DNA of 12,882 bases from Sphingobacteriaceae bacterium (GTDB lineage: Bacteria > Bacteroidota > Bacteroidia > B-17B0 > Aurantibacillaceae): contig JANYCL010000184.1 of NCBI GenBank assembly GCA_025360355.1, forward strand, positions 1-12,882, read 5' to 3'. Made by a program: the position numbers and the translations under genes. The notes below the pieces were generated by a model. The model worked only from the letters and a program-made list of their open reading frames with translations. It ran no database searches and was not told the DNA's origin. This document shows, in pieces, positions 5,723 through 12,882 of the stretch. Numbering within the stretch: position 1 is the first letter of the stretch; each line of letters opens with the position of its first letter.

Positions 5723-8700
5723 TTATTGTTTAATTATTTTTTCTTTCCGGATAATGGTTTTGTTTTCTGTGACCAATAATTGATAGATTCCGGAAGAAAA
5801 TTCATTTAAATCTATTTCATATTGAATGTCGCTGATCTTTTCTTTTAGAACTAATTCTCCTAATTGATTATACAATTCTAAAAATGTATTCTCTGTAACT
5901 GAATTAAAATGAAAATTCAACAAACCATTTGTCGGATTTGGAAAAATAAATATTCCGGAAGTATTATTTACTAAATTATTTATGCCGGTACACGATGAAA
6001 CAGATTGGGTGAAAATAGTTGTTCCGATACAATTATTCACATCAGTACCCGTAACTGTATAATTTGTATTGGAACTTGGCGTCACAATTTCTGTAGATCC
6101 AATTGTACTTGTGCTCCAGGTATAAGTGTTCGCGCCGTTTGTTGTTAATGTTGCTGTTTGTCCAACACATAAAACACTATTTGAACTTGTAACGTTTAAT
6201 GTTGGTAATGGATTTACAATAACAAGTAAAGTTGTTGTATCCTGACATCCTGTATAATTATCTCCAATTACAGTATATGTTGTTGTCGCAGTTGGAGTCG
6301 TTACAATATTAAAATAAGCAAAAGGTCCCGGAGTCCAGGTATAACTGAAAGGTGTGCTGCCGCCACTTGCAGTTAAAGTAACCGTATTGCCTACGCAAAC
6401 AGGTGTAACGCTATTAACTGTAATGGTTGGAGTTGATGCGATAAAAACATTTAGTGTGTTTGAAGAAATGCAACCGTTCGCATCTTCACCTGTAAGTGTA
6501 TAATTTGTTTGCACTGTCGGTGTTATGATAACGCTTGAAGTATAATAAGGTCCGGGAGCCCATGTATAATTGACAGCACCGAACACAGATAACGTTGTTG
6601 TTTTGCCAGGACAAATATATCCGCCGCCGGATAAATAAAGAGTAGGGGTTGGCATTATGGTTATTGGCGCCGAAACAGTAACTGAACATGTATTATTATT
6701 AGAACCGTATAGGATATAAATATTAAGAGTAGGAGTATACGCAACCGTTGGTGTTGTTGCGCCAGAATCCCACGTGTAAGAAACCGCACCTGAAGCAGTG
6801 AGAGTTATGATAGAACCCGCACAAGCGCTTGTTGATCCTGTAACCATTAAAGTAGGAGTAGGTAATGTAACTAAACTGTAACTTACAGTTCTGTAACATC
6901 CTGTTATGCCTAATGCTGTGGCACTGTAAACTGTATTGGTTACTGCAGTTAAACTAATTGTATTTGCAATTGCACCTGTACTCCATGTAAAACTTGGCGC
7001 ACCCGAAGCAGTATAAGTAAGAACTTTACCTGAACAAGCAATATTTGTTCCTGTTATCGCAATGTTTGGTAATGCCATTACAGTTACGGTATAGAATGCT
7101 GTATTCGGACAAGCGTTTGAATCATGTCCGAATACCGTATAAGTTGTAGAAACTGTGGGTGTAATTGTAATACTTGAATTATTTGAACTTGTGCTCCATG
7201 TATAAGTTGAAAGTCCGCTTGCGTTTAGAGTCGTGCTTGATGTTGAACATAAAGTATTTGATCCTGTAACGGTAATATTTGAAGCAGCTATTGGATTTAC
7301 AGAAATTGTTTTTATGGCGGAACTTGCGCATCCTAAAGCATTAGTTCCGATAACAGTATAAGTGGTGGTGACCGTTGGACTCACAAAAATAGTCGGACCG
7401 CTTCCGGATGGAGTCCAGGTATAAGAATTAGACCCGCTTGCATTTAAACTAATTGTTGAACCTATACAAGCAGTATTTAAACTATTTACTGTGATTGATG
7501 GAGTATTGCTTAATAAGATACCTATGCTTGGAGAAACAAGATCAAGCGCACCATCATTATTAAAATCAGCTGTGGCGATCCCTCTCGATTGTCGCTCTAA
7601 ATAATATTTTGCCGCAACTGAAAACGTACCGGCTCCGTTTCCGAGTAAAAATTGAACATAAGTACCATTAAAAACAGAAGCTGCAATATCAGGCTTGCCA
7701 TCACCGTTAAAATCGCCTACAGCAAGTGTTAAAGGATTATTACCAACGGTGTAACTTGTAGCAGCGCCAAATGTTCCGCTTGAACTTCCCATTAATACTG
7801 ATACATTTTGTGCGCCATAATTTGTAACTGCAATATCAAGATTACCATCACCATTAAAATCTGCGGATCTAAGATCAGTAGCTTGAAAAGCAAAAGTGTA
7901 AGTTACAGGAGCAGCAAATCCTCCGCTGCCATTTCCAAGTGAAACAGCAAGGTTTGTATTGCAATAATTCGCAACTGCAATATCAAGTTTAGAATCATTA
8001 TTAAAATCACGTGCGATCACACCACGCGGACATGATGAAAATATGCTGTAAATAAAAGATGTTGCAAAAGTACCGTTACCATTTCCCATTAATTTCCATA
8101 CCTGATAATTGCTAATGTTAGTTACAACCAGATCCATAATTCCATCACCGTTAAAATCTCCTTTTTCTATTCCATCTCCACCAATAGGATAACTTGTAAG
8201 ATAAGTAAATGTGCCGCTTACACTTCCTAAATATATTAAAGTACCTGAACCGCCAGTTACAGCAATATCTTTGTAAGTATCACCATTAAAATCTGCGCTT
8301 ACAAAATCCCATGGAAGAGATGTATTAAAACGTGTGGCCTTTGTGAATTTACCTGCGTTATTTCCCGTATAAATAGTTATAGTAGCTGAATCATCATCTA
8401 ATACTGCAATATCTTGTTTTCCGTCATTATTATAATCATCTGTATTAATAAAATCACCGCCCGTATTATCTCTAGATAAAATGTTTTCTGATGAATAGAA
8501 ATCGCCATTGCCTTTACCTCTTACAAGAGTCAGATTTATATTATTATCGAGAACTGCGACATCAGGATTACCATCATTATTATAATCTAAAACATTGTTT
8601 AAATAATTAATATTACCTCCGGAAAAATAAGTAGCAGGACTAAATCCACCGGTTCCATTTCCGAGCAATCTAAAAACATGATCATAATTAAAACCAATAA

Positions 8701-9751
8701 GGTCAACATTGCCATCATTATTAATGTCTTTACATTTAATATTACTTGAAAATGCACCAACCATATAATTCGTAGCTCCTGAGAAAACACCACTGCCATT
8801 ATTGGTGAGTGTTGTTATTGTTTTTAAATTATAGTTAGTAACAGCGAGATCTAAAAAACCATCATTATTAAAGTCACCATCTGTAATTGAATTGAGATTA
8901 TTTCCCAATGCTAAATAATTAACAGGAGCCGAAAAACTTCCTGAACCACTGCCGAACATAACATGAACACCAAGCGAAGAACAAGTAACAGCATCTAGTT
9001 TTCCGTCGTTATTGAAATCTTTATTTATTAATGAGCCGGAAGATGGGGTAGCAGTAAGTGTATATACATTAACAGGACTAAACTGAACACCGTAAGGATC
9101 CACAATACAAGCAATAACACTGTTCCCTGTAACAGTTAGGGCATCCGTTTTTCCATCGGCATTAAGATCTTTTGTTGATATATCAGGATTTAAACCGCCA
9201 TAAGAATTACTCATAGAAGAATTTGTAAAATTTCCTGCTCCGTTTCCGAAATAAACAGATGAACCTGAACTTGTATTGGTATAAATATCTTTGAGTCCGT
9301 CACCATTAAAATCACCGGTCAAAAGTCTGAATGTAATACCTATGCTTACAATTGAAAAAATAGGAGCGTTAAAAGTACCACTTATGTTTCCTAATAAAGT
9401 TCCCAGACCACTGCCGGAAGCAAAAACAATATCAAGTATTCCATCGTTGTTTATATCGGTGATGGTTGTTACATAAATATTTCCAACATTATAATTTACT
9501 GTTGAATTATAAATACCGCTTGCGTTCCCATAATGAATAGCTACATTATTAATAACTGTCGACCTGCAAACTATATCCTGATAACCGTCATTATTAAGAT
9601 CAGCAGATTCAAGATGAGGGAAAACAACAGAACCCATGCTATAACTATCTGCTGAGCTAATACCATTAAAACAAAGCGGATTCTGTGCTTTTAAATTAAA
9701 GCTTAAAAGAAAAGAAAAGATGCAAATTGAAAATAATAGTCTTTTTTTCAT
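5723..9751 (-). CDS. Giant T9SS surface protein with FG-GAP/VCBS repeats and Ig/PKD-like repeats
   Basis: This exported protein of 1342 aa has a signal peptide at 1-22 (LKA|QN). Residues about 45-745 hold 15 calcium-loop motifs of the type D-x-N-x-D-G-x-x-D, the first at D51 and the last at D729, spaced roughly 45-50 aa. This is typical of FG-GAP/VCBS repeats that fold into beta-propellers, and the number fits about two seven-bladed propellers. Motif 10 (D487) has T in place of the loop Gly and motif 12 (D582) has S. Residues 753-1253 are seven tandem Ig/PKD-like repeats of about 71 aa, nearly all with two cysteines (C-x-G-x-x-x-T-L-x-A-S-G ... Y-T-W ... Y-T-V-x-G ... G/A-C). Residues about 1267-1342 are a T9SS type A sorting domain (FIFPNPTNG, LYNQLGE, SSGIYQLLV). 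It probably acts as a cell-surface or released adhesin or binding protein; no enzyme domain is visible. It is the first gene of a likely operon with the 107-aa protein. Confidence 0.9.
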   Translation of the reverse strand: MKKRLLFSICIFSFLLSFNLKAQNPLCFNGISSADSYSMGSVVFPHLESADLNNDGYQDIVCRSTVINNVAIHYGNASGIYNSTVNYNVGNIYVTTITDINNDGILDIVFASGSGLGTLLGNISGTFNAPIFSIVSIGITFRLLTGDFNGDGLKDIYTNTSSGSSVYFGNGAGNFTNSSMSNSYGGLNPDISTKDLNADGKTDALTVTGNSVIACIVDPYGVQFSPVNVYTLTATPSSGSLINKDFNNDGKLDAVTCSSLGVHVMFGSGSGSFSAPVNYLALGNNLNSITDGDFNNDGFLDLAVTNYNLKTITTLTNNGSGVFSGATNYMVGAFSSNIKCKDINNDGNVDLIGFNYDHVFRLLGNGTGGFSPATYFSGGNINYLNNVLDYNNDGNPDVAVLDNNINLTLVRGKGNGDFYSSENILSRDNTGGDFINTDDYNNDGKQDIAVLDDDSATITIYTGNNAGKFTKATRFNTSLPWDFVSADFNGDTYKDIAVTGGSGTLIYLGSVSGTFTYLTSYPIGGDGIEKGDFNGDGIMDLVVTNISNYQVWKLMGNGNGTFATSFIYSIFSSCPRGVIARDFNNDSKLDIAVANYCNTNLAVSLGNGSGGFAAPVTYTFAFQATDLRSADFNGDGNLDIAVTNYGAQNVSVLMGSSSGTFGAATSYTVGNNPLTLAVGDFNGDGKPDIAASVFNGTYVQFLLGNGAGTFSVAAKYYLERQSRGIATADFNNDGALDLVSPSIGILLSNTPSITVNSLNTACIGSTISLNASGSNSYTWTPSGSGPTIFVSPTVTTTYTVIGTNALGCASSAIKTISVNPIAASNITVTGSNTLCSTSSTTLNASGLSTYTWSTSSNNSSITITPTVSTTYTVFGHDSNACPNTAFYTVTVMALPNIAITGTNIACSGKVLTYTASGAPSFTWSTGAIANTISLTAVTNTVYSATALGITGCYRTVSYSLVTLPTPTLMVTGSTSACAGSIITLTASGAVSYTWDSGATTPTVAYTPTLNIYILYGSNNNTCSVTVSAPITIMPTPTLYLSGGGYICPGKTTTLSVFGAVNYTWAPGPYYTSSVIITPTVQTNYTLTGEDANGCISSNTLNVFIASTPTITVNSVTPVCVGNTVTLTASGGSTPFSYTWTPGPFAYFNIVTTPTATTTYTVIGDNYTGCQDTTTLLVIVNPLPTLNVTSSNSVLCVGQTATLTTNGANTYTWSTSTIGSTEIVTPSSNTNYTVTGTDVNNCIGTTIFTQSVSSCTGINNLVNNTSGIFIFPNPTNGLLNFHFNSVTENTFLELYNQLGELVLKEKISDIQYEIDLNEFSSGIYQLLVTENKTIIRKEKIIKQ
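5993..7495 (-). repeat. Seven tandem Ig/PKD-like domain repeats (coding)
   Basis: Within the giant surface protein, residues 753-1253 form seven units of about 71 aa (about 215 bp). Each begins near I/L-x-V-x-G/S, then C-x-G with T-L-x-A-S-G, Y-T-W, P-T-x-T-T-x-Y-T-V, and a second C, and ends N-P-x-P-T. The units have diverged at DNA level. Unit 3 is the most divergent in its middle (VTNTVYSATALG), and units 4 and 6 differ in loop length. Such modules usually act as stalks or binding domains on T9SS cargo. Confidence 0.75.
7541..9601 (-). repeat. Fifteen FG-GAP/VCBS calcium-loop repeats (coding)
   Basis: Residues 51-737 of the giant surface protein carry 15 motifs of the form DFNNDGxxD. On the plus strand the coding DNA shows many near-identical short words such as CCATCACCATTAAAATC and CCATCACCGTTAAAATC (for example near 7698, 7849, 8146 and 9300). 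The repetition is therefore visible at nucleotide level and could serve for slippage or recombination between repeats. No frame change is present in this copy. Confidence 0.8.
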
Positions 9752-9767
9752 GATCTTAAAAGAGTAA

Positions 9768-9799
9768 TAAATTTAGCGAAAAAGAATGAGTATTCAAAA
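9768..9799 (-). promoter_or_regulatory. Candidate promoter of the giant T9SS protein gene
   Basis: On the minus strand TTTTG (9795-9799) is followed after 19 nt by TAAATTTA (9768-9775), a 7-of-8 match to the Bacteroidota -7 element TAnnTTTG. The start codon is 16 nt further on, so the leader would be only about 10 nt. The element lies in the 55-nt gap behind the hydrolase gene, so the surface-protein operon may have its own start. This is a sequence match only. Confidence 0.4.
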
Positions 9800-9806
9800 T
9801 CCGCAC

Positions 9807-10829
9807 CTATTTATCTATCCTGTCAAGAATTGCTTTGTTAAAAATGGCCGGTTCTTCTTCTAATGGTTCATGCCCTGAATTCTCAAACCAAACTATTTCT
9901 TTTTTTGGAGCTGTTAATTTTCTTTCAAAATCTTCAGTTACAATCGTGGGCAGGCTCCAATCGTGACGCCCAACAAAAAAATAAACAGGAACATAAACTT
10001 TAGTAATTGAAGTAAGATCAGTTTCAAATACTGCATTGCCGAGGCGGTTGCAGGAAAACATAAATCCTTTAAGCCAATCGTAATTTTTATAATCTTCGTA
10101 TTTTGTTTCTGCTATTTTTATTTCAGCTTCAGCTGCTTTGTTGTGAATGGCGCCGCCGTATTGGGTTAAAAATTCATATTTTTTAAAGAAACAATCGAGT
10201 GTTGTTTTACAAAGTGAAGTATCTTGCTTTTCTAATTGTGCGACAAGTTTCAGCATTTTTTTGTCGCCTTTTAGTTGTGCTTGTTCTTTGATCCAACTTC
10301 TCGAAAGCGTAATGCTTCTGTTAATATCAATAACTTGTGATATTCCAAAATAGGCAGCATAATCATCAGGGTATTTTTTTACTAATTGCAAGCCGATCAC
10401 GCTTCCCCACGAAAATCCTGCTAAATAAATTTTATCCTTATGGAATTTCTTTTTAAGGACCAAAGTAAGTTCGTGCGCATCACTGATCACTTGCTCAACA
10501 CTTATGTTTTTCGGATCAGGGTTATTCATGAATGACTTTCCGCATCCGGCCTGATCCCAGGAAACAAGGGTGATCGATCGGGTAAGATCAGAATTAAAAT
10601 ACCTTAAATGCGGTGTCTGCGGCCAACCCGGACCACCATGCAAAAAAAGTAAGACAGGATTTTCTGAAGAAACGCCCGTCATTTCTACATATTGTTTTTC
10701 TCCGCCTAATTCAAGAAATATTTTTTCGTTAACTGCTGCAGTTGTGGAATTGTTAGCGGAATTTTCTTTTGTTTGATCCCGGCAAGCTATTAATGAAAAT
10801 AGTATTAGAAAAGAAAATAATTGTTTCAT
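9807..10829 (-). CDS. Alpha/beta hydrolase lipoprotein, prolyl-iminopeptidase (S33) type
   Basis: This is a 340-aa hydrolase of the alpha/beta fold. The N-terminus MKQLFSFLILFSLIAC has a lipobox (LIAC, Cys16), so it is probably an acylated lipoprotein followed by a short N/T/S-rich linker. The HGGPG oxyanion-hole motif is at 64-68 (HGGPGWPQ), followed by WDQAGCGKS at 91-99. Both are typical of proline iminopeptidase relatives. The nucleophile elbow GFSWGS is at 138-143 (Ser140), the acid is Asp290 in GRHDW, and the base is His320 in NSGHEPLEE, so the catalytic triad is complete. A cap domain lies at about 165-270. The substrate cannot be told from sequence: an N-terminal proline peptide is possible, but esterase or lactonase relatives share these motifs. 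It follows the TonB-C gene by 29 nt, so the two are probably co-transcribed. Confidence 0.88.
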   Translation of the reverse strand: MKQLFSFLILFSLIACRDQTKENSANNSTTAAVNEKIFLELGGEKQYVEMTGVSSENPVLLFLHGGPGWPQTPHLRYFNSDLTRSITLVSWDQAGCGKSFMNNPDPKNISVEQVISDAHELTLVLKKKFHKDKIYLAGFSWGSVIGLQLVKKYPDDYAAYFGISQVIDINRSITLSRSWIKEQAQLKGDKKMLKLVAQLEKQDTSLCKTTLDCFFKKYEFLTQYGGAIHNKAAEAEIKIAETKYEDYKNYDWLKGFMFSCNRLGNAVFETDLTSITKVYVPVYFFVGRHDWSLPTIVTEDFERKLTAPKKEIVWFENSGHEPLEEEPAIFNKAILDRIDK

Positions 10830-10858
10830 AATATAATTTAAATGATCAAAAAAAATAT

Positions 10859-11263
10859 TTAATTGAATTCAACAGGTAAAAACAGATCACAGATAATCGG
10901 ATTATCCGTTTTATCGAGAGCAGGATTAAATTTTGGTAATTTTAGTATGGCTTCCATTACCGCTTTATCACAATTTTTATTAATTCCTTTTATGATCACA
11001 GGATCTGAAACTTGTCCATCAGGCTGAACTGTAAATCGTGTATACACTTTTCCGGCGACAGCATCTTTTGGTTTTATAAGATTAGCATAAATAAATTCTT
11101 TCATTTTTGCTTGTCCCCCGGGAAATTCAGGAAATTTTTTAACGTCTTTAATGGAGTGAGGAGCGCCATCTGCTTTTTTTGTGGAATCAGGCTTCGTTGT
11201 TTTAGTTTGACTTAAAACAAGAACCGGAATTAAAAAAGTAAATATGAAAAGCAGTTTCTTCAT
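10859..11263 (-). CDS. Exported protein with a TonB C-terminal domain
   Basis: This 134-aa protein has a Sec signal peptide (residues 1-18, cleavage VLS|Q) and a short K/T/S-rich linker. A TonB C-terminal domain follows at about 44-133, with FPEFPGGQAKMKEFI at 44-58, GKVYTRFTVQPDGQVSDP at 71-88, and a conserved A-x-x-x-LPKFNPA helix-strand at about 105-115. TonB proteins energise outer-membrane transporters, but they need an N-terminal membrane anchor and partners ExbB/ExbD. Here the only hydrophobic stretch looks cleavable, the proline-rich spacer is missing, and no exbB, exbD or TonB-dependent receptor is nearby. It is more likely a free periplasmic TonB-C domain protein, a type frequent in Bacteroidota. 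If the signal is not cut it could still be anchored. Two cysteines (C98, C125) may pair. The spacing to the hydrolase gene suggests an operon. Confidence 0.86.
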   Translation of the reverse strand: MKKLLFIFTFLIPVLVLSQTKTTKPDSTKKADGAPHSIKDVKKFPEFPGGQAKMKEFIYANLIKPKDAVAGKVYTRFTVQPDGQVSDPVIIKGINKNCDKAVMEAILKLPKFNPALDKTDNPIICDLFLPVEFN

Positions 11264-11354
11264 TGGTTAAAGGTACAAAATATTTTTTCAGTTAATGATT
11301 TTACTTCCTGCTATTATTAACAAGGAACTGTTAACTGCGTTGCTTTCTCAAAAC

Positions 11355-11984
11355 TTAATCTTTCTGAATTCTTTTCAAACTCTTATCTATGTATTTTTCG
11401 GTTGGTAATTGAGAGTGTTGAATTCGCTTAGCGTAATTAATACTGTCTATTATATCTTTATTTTTTTCTTCTACCTCTTTGTTTTTTTGAGCAATAATTT
11501 GATTTTGAAGGTCCATAAACGTAACGCTGCGTTCGAATAAAACCCAAACAACAATTTCTGCCAGAACAATAGTAATAATTGAGAATGATGAATTATTATT
11601 TAAGTACATCGGCAAAATTGTCGTAAATAATACAAAAAAAATAACCATAACACGATCAACAAAATTAGTTGTAAGCAGTAAACCAGTTACAATAAATGGA
11701 AATTCATGGATCCAAGTTGGACATGTTTCGCTGCTCCAGCAATTAATGGCAAATAATGGAATACTCATAAGTATTCCGGTTAAATAAAAACTCAATCTTT
11801 CTTTTGGTTTAAATACAAGTAAACAGATAATGCCAAATACAGGAAGAGCAAGCTGGATAAAAGTAGTGATCCACGGAGAGGGAGAATGAAATGCTATCCA
11901 GACCATTGTAACCACATCGATAACGGGTAATACTTTAGCCAGATAATCAAAAATTGTAATTTCTTTTTGTGGATCTTGTGTCAT
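11355..11984 (-). CDS. Membrane protein with C-terminal signalling helix, no output domain
   Basis: This 209-aa protein has about five or six hydrophobic helices (roughly 14-32, 39-57, 64-81, 95-107, 110-128, 133-152). They are followed by a cytosolic, strongly charged helix likely to form a coiled coil (about 155-190). The segment EEKNKDIIDSINYAKRIQ (172-189) is the linker that in many Bacteroidota signalling proteins leads into a SpoIIE/PP2C-type phosphatase domain. Here the protein ends about 20 residues later (LPTEKYIDKSLKRIQKD), so no phosphatase, kinase or cyclase domain is present. The stop is a clean TAA, and no phosphatase-like sequence was noticed in the 91 nt behind it, so recent truncation is not evident. 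It could be a sensor partner acting through dimerisation or a stable short family. The ATG at 11984 is preceded by a promoter-like pair, suggesting it is transcribed separately from the NamZ gene. Confidence 0.75.
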   Translation of the reverse strand: MTQDPQKEITIFDYLAKVLPVIDVVTMVWIAFHSPSPWITTFIQLALPVFGIICLLVFKPKERLSFYLTGILMSIPLFAINCWSSETCPTWIHEFPFIVTGLLLTTNFVDRVMVIFFVLFTTILPMYLNNNSSFSIITIVLAEIVVWVLFERSVTFMDLQNQIIAQKNKEVEEKNKDIIDSINYAKRIQHSQLPTEKYIDKSLKRIQKD

Positions 11985-12006
11985 TCTGTTTGTCTTACTT
12001 TGAATT

Positions 12007-12037
12007 TAAAGATACAAGTTTTAGCACATATTCCAAA
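12007..12037 (-). promoter_or_regulatory. Candidate promoter of the membrane-protein gene
   Basis: On the minus strand TTTG (12034-12037) is followed after 19 nt by TATCTTTA (12007-12014), a 7-of-8 match to the Bacteroidota -7 element. The start codon lies 22 nt downstream. Both parts lie in the 67-nt gap between the NamZ stop and this gene. The same octamer precedes purB at 11-18. The motif and spacing are seen; activity is inferred. Confidence 0.45.
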
Positions 12038-12051
12038 TCGGCGTTAAATGG

Positions 12052-12882
12052 TCACTCAAAATCCTTATACAAAAGATATTTTTTACGAATCGCCTTGAAT
12101 GCATCAATATCTTTTTTCCAGCTTTCCCGAATTTCAGTTTCGCTTTTGCCGGCTTTAATTTGCTGTTGCAATTCATCATTCCCACTGTGCCAGTTGAAAT
12201 TTTTATCGAAGAAAACAGAATCACGGTCTGTAATGATTTTATAAAACGAGATCAAGTAAGTTAGATCGATTGGGAAACCAACTCTCGTTTTGTGAGAAAC
12301 GATTTTGACAAGATCCGTGTTCCGCAGATAAACTCCATAACAGATTTCGTTTTTATATTTTGGATCTTTAGTAATGATTGTTGACTTAGGTGTAAAACTA
12401 AAATTCTTAATAGAATACAAAGGATGCCCTAATACTTCAAAAGGAAAATCAGTGCCCCGTCCTAAACTAACAATTGTTCCTTCAAATAAGCCTAAACTCG
12501 GATACCATAACACCGAATTTAAAGTCGGTAAGTTAGGTGAAGGTTTAACAGGTAAATTATAAGTACAATTGTGATCGTAATTTTTCACAGGCACCACAAA
12601 CAAATTACATTTTACTGTTTTTAATTCGAAGCTGTCTTTTTTTGCTGTCTTAATTTTTTCTTTTAACCATCCTTCTCCATTTACCATTTGCGCATATTCT
12701 CCTGTGGTCATACCATAAACCAAAGGAACAGAATGCATACCCAAAAAACTTTTGTATTTATTAATCATTACCGGACCATCAACATAAAACCCATTTGGGT
12801 TCGGACGATCGAGAACAATTAATTCTTTATTTTGTTCCGCGCAAGCTTGCATCACATAAGTAAGTGTAGAAATAAAAGTATA
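12052..12882 (-). CDS. namZ: Exo-beta-N-acetylmuramidase NamZ-like (DUF1343, GH171), partial at the right edge
   Basis: The visible part is 276 aa plus the stop TGA. The frame stays open to the window edge, where it reads YTFISTLTYVMQACAEQN, so the true start and N-terminal domain lie outside; no internal ATG or GTG should be taken as the start. Blocks typical of DUF1343 proteins are ELIVLDRPNPNG, YVDGPV, KSFLGMHSVPLVYGMTTGEY, NGEGWL, LPVKPSPNLP, YPSLGLFEGT, and SLGRGTDFPFEVLGHPLY. Family members characterised in Bacillus subtilis and Tannerella forsythia remove MurNAc from the non-reducing end of peptidoglycan fragments in wall recycling. Bacteroidota homologues usually carry an export signal, which cannot be checked here. 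The C-terminal domain runs through to a lysine-rich end (KKYLLYKDFE). The symbol is given by family resemblance. No MurNAc uptake gene is visible in the window. Confidence 0.9.
   Translation of the reverse strand, partial: YTFISTLTYVMQACAEQNKELIVLDRPNPNGFYVDGPVMINKYKSFLGMHSVPLVYGMTTGEYAQMVNGEGWLKEKIKTAKKDSFELKTVKCNLFVVPVKNYDHNCTYNLPVKPSPNLPTLNSVLWYPSLGLFEGTIVSLGRGTDFPFEVLGHPLYSIKNFSFTPKSTIITKDPKYKNEICYGVYLRNTDLVKIVSHKTRVGFPIDLTYLISFYKIITDRDSVFFDKNFNWHSGNDELQQQIKAGKSETEIRESWKKDIDAFKAIRKKYLLYKDFE

Noticed and set aside
8599..8799. Minus-strand open frame in a second frame of the FG-GAP region
   Set aside because: It arises from the repetitive composition of the calcium-loop repeats, and the main frame continues unbroken through it.
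5723..9601. Periodic short DNA repeats as a possible CRISPR array
   Set aside because: The periodicity of about 140-215 bp is set by protein domain repeats in one open frame, repeat units are diverged, and no cas gene is present.
11268..11275. TACCTTTA as a full promoter for the TonB-C gene
   Set aside because: It sits 4 nt before the ATG and has no TTG element at 17-23 nt upstream, so it is not listed as a feature.
11320..11336. Short hairpin TTAAC-8 nt-GTTAA as a terminator behind the membrane-protein gene
   Set aside because: The stem is only 5 bp, AT-rich, and is not followed by a U-run on the minus-strand transcript.
12021..12224. Alternative minus-strand frame overlapping the NamZ C-terminus
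   Set aside because: The NamZ frame is supported by family motifs; this frame has no motif and overlaps the promoter candidate of the next gene.

Overview
The window reads as an ordinary chromosomal stretch of a low-GC member of the Bacteroidota, probably class Bacteroidia with flavobacterial or sphingobacterial affinity. The evidence is two proteins with type IX secretion (T9SS) C-terminal sorting domains, a Rho factor with a long insert typical of the phylum, a DUF4199 membrane protein, a TonB C-terminal-domain protein, SD-poor translation starts, and promoter-like pairs of a TTTG element about 17-19 nt upstream of TAnnTTTG/A. No rRNA, tRNA, CRISPR array, insertion sequence, integrase or phage gene was seen. 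The right edge cuts one gene. The longest gene-free stretch is the 147 nt in front of rho, so no gap exceeds 300 nt.

Left part (1-4185, plus strand): purB (adenylosuccinate lyase) overlaps by one base the start of a 155-aa conserved protein of unknown function. After a promoter and a C-rich leader comes rho (525 aa), then a 97-nt spacer filled with AT-rich inverted repeats, then a four-helix DUF4199 membrane protein. These are core housekeeping or lineage-conserved genes.

Middle (4186-9751, minus strand): three exported proteins face the left part, and the first stop codon abuts the stop of the DUF4199 gene with no base between. In transcription order they are a 1342-aa surface protein (15 FG-GAP/VCBS calcium-loop repeats, 7 Ig/PKD-like repeats, T9SS tail), a 107-aa small secreted protein starting 4 nt after it, and a 380-aa secreted protein with a probable concanavalin-like beta-sandwich and a T9SS tail. 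Together they look like a surface or adhesion cluster.

Right part (9807-12882, minus strand): in transcription order these are a NamZ-type (DUF1343, GH171) exo-beta-N-acetylmuramidase running off the edge, a six-helix membrane protein ending in a signalling helix but without an output domain, a small exported TonB-C-domain protein, and a lipoprotein alpha/beta hydrolase of the prolyl-iminopeptidase type. They are cell-envelope proteins, but nothing shows that they form one pathway.

I do not see a convincing new multi-gene system. The items most worth a second look are the output-less sensor-like membrane protein (11355-11984), the small secreted protein coupled to the giant T9SS protein, the asparagine-rich insert in Rho, the inverted-repeat spacer after rho, and a possible local variant of the -7 promoter element (TAnnTTTA).
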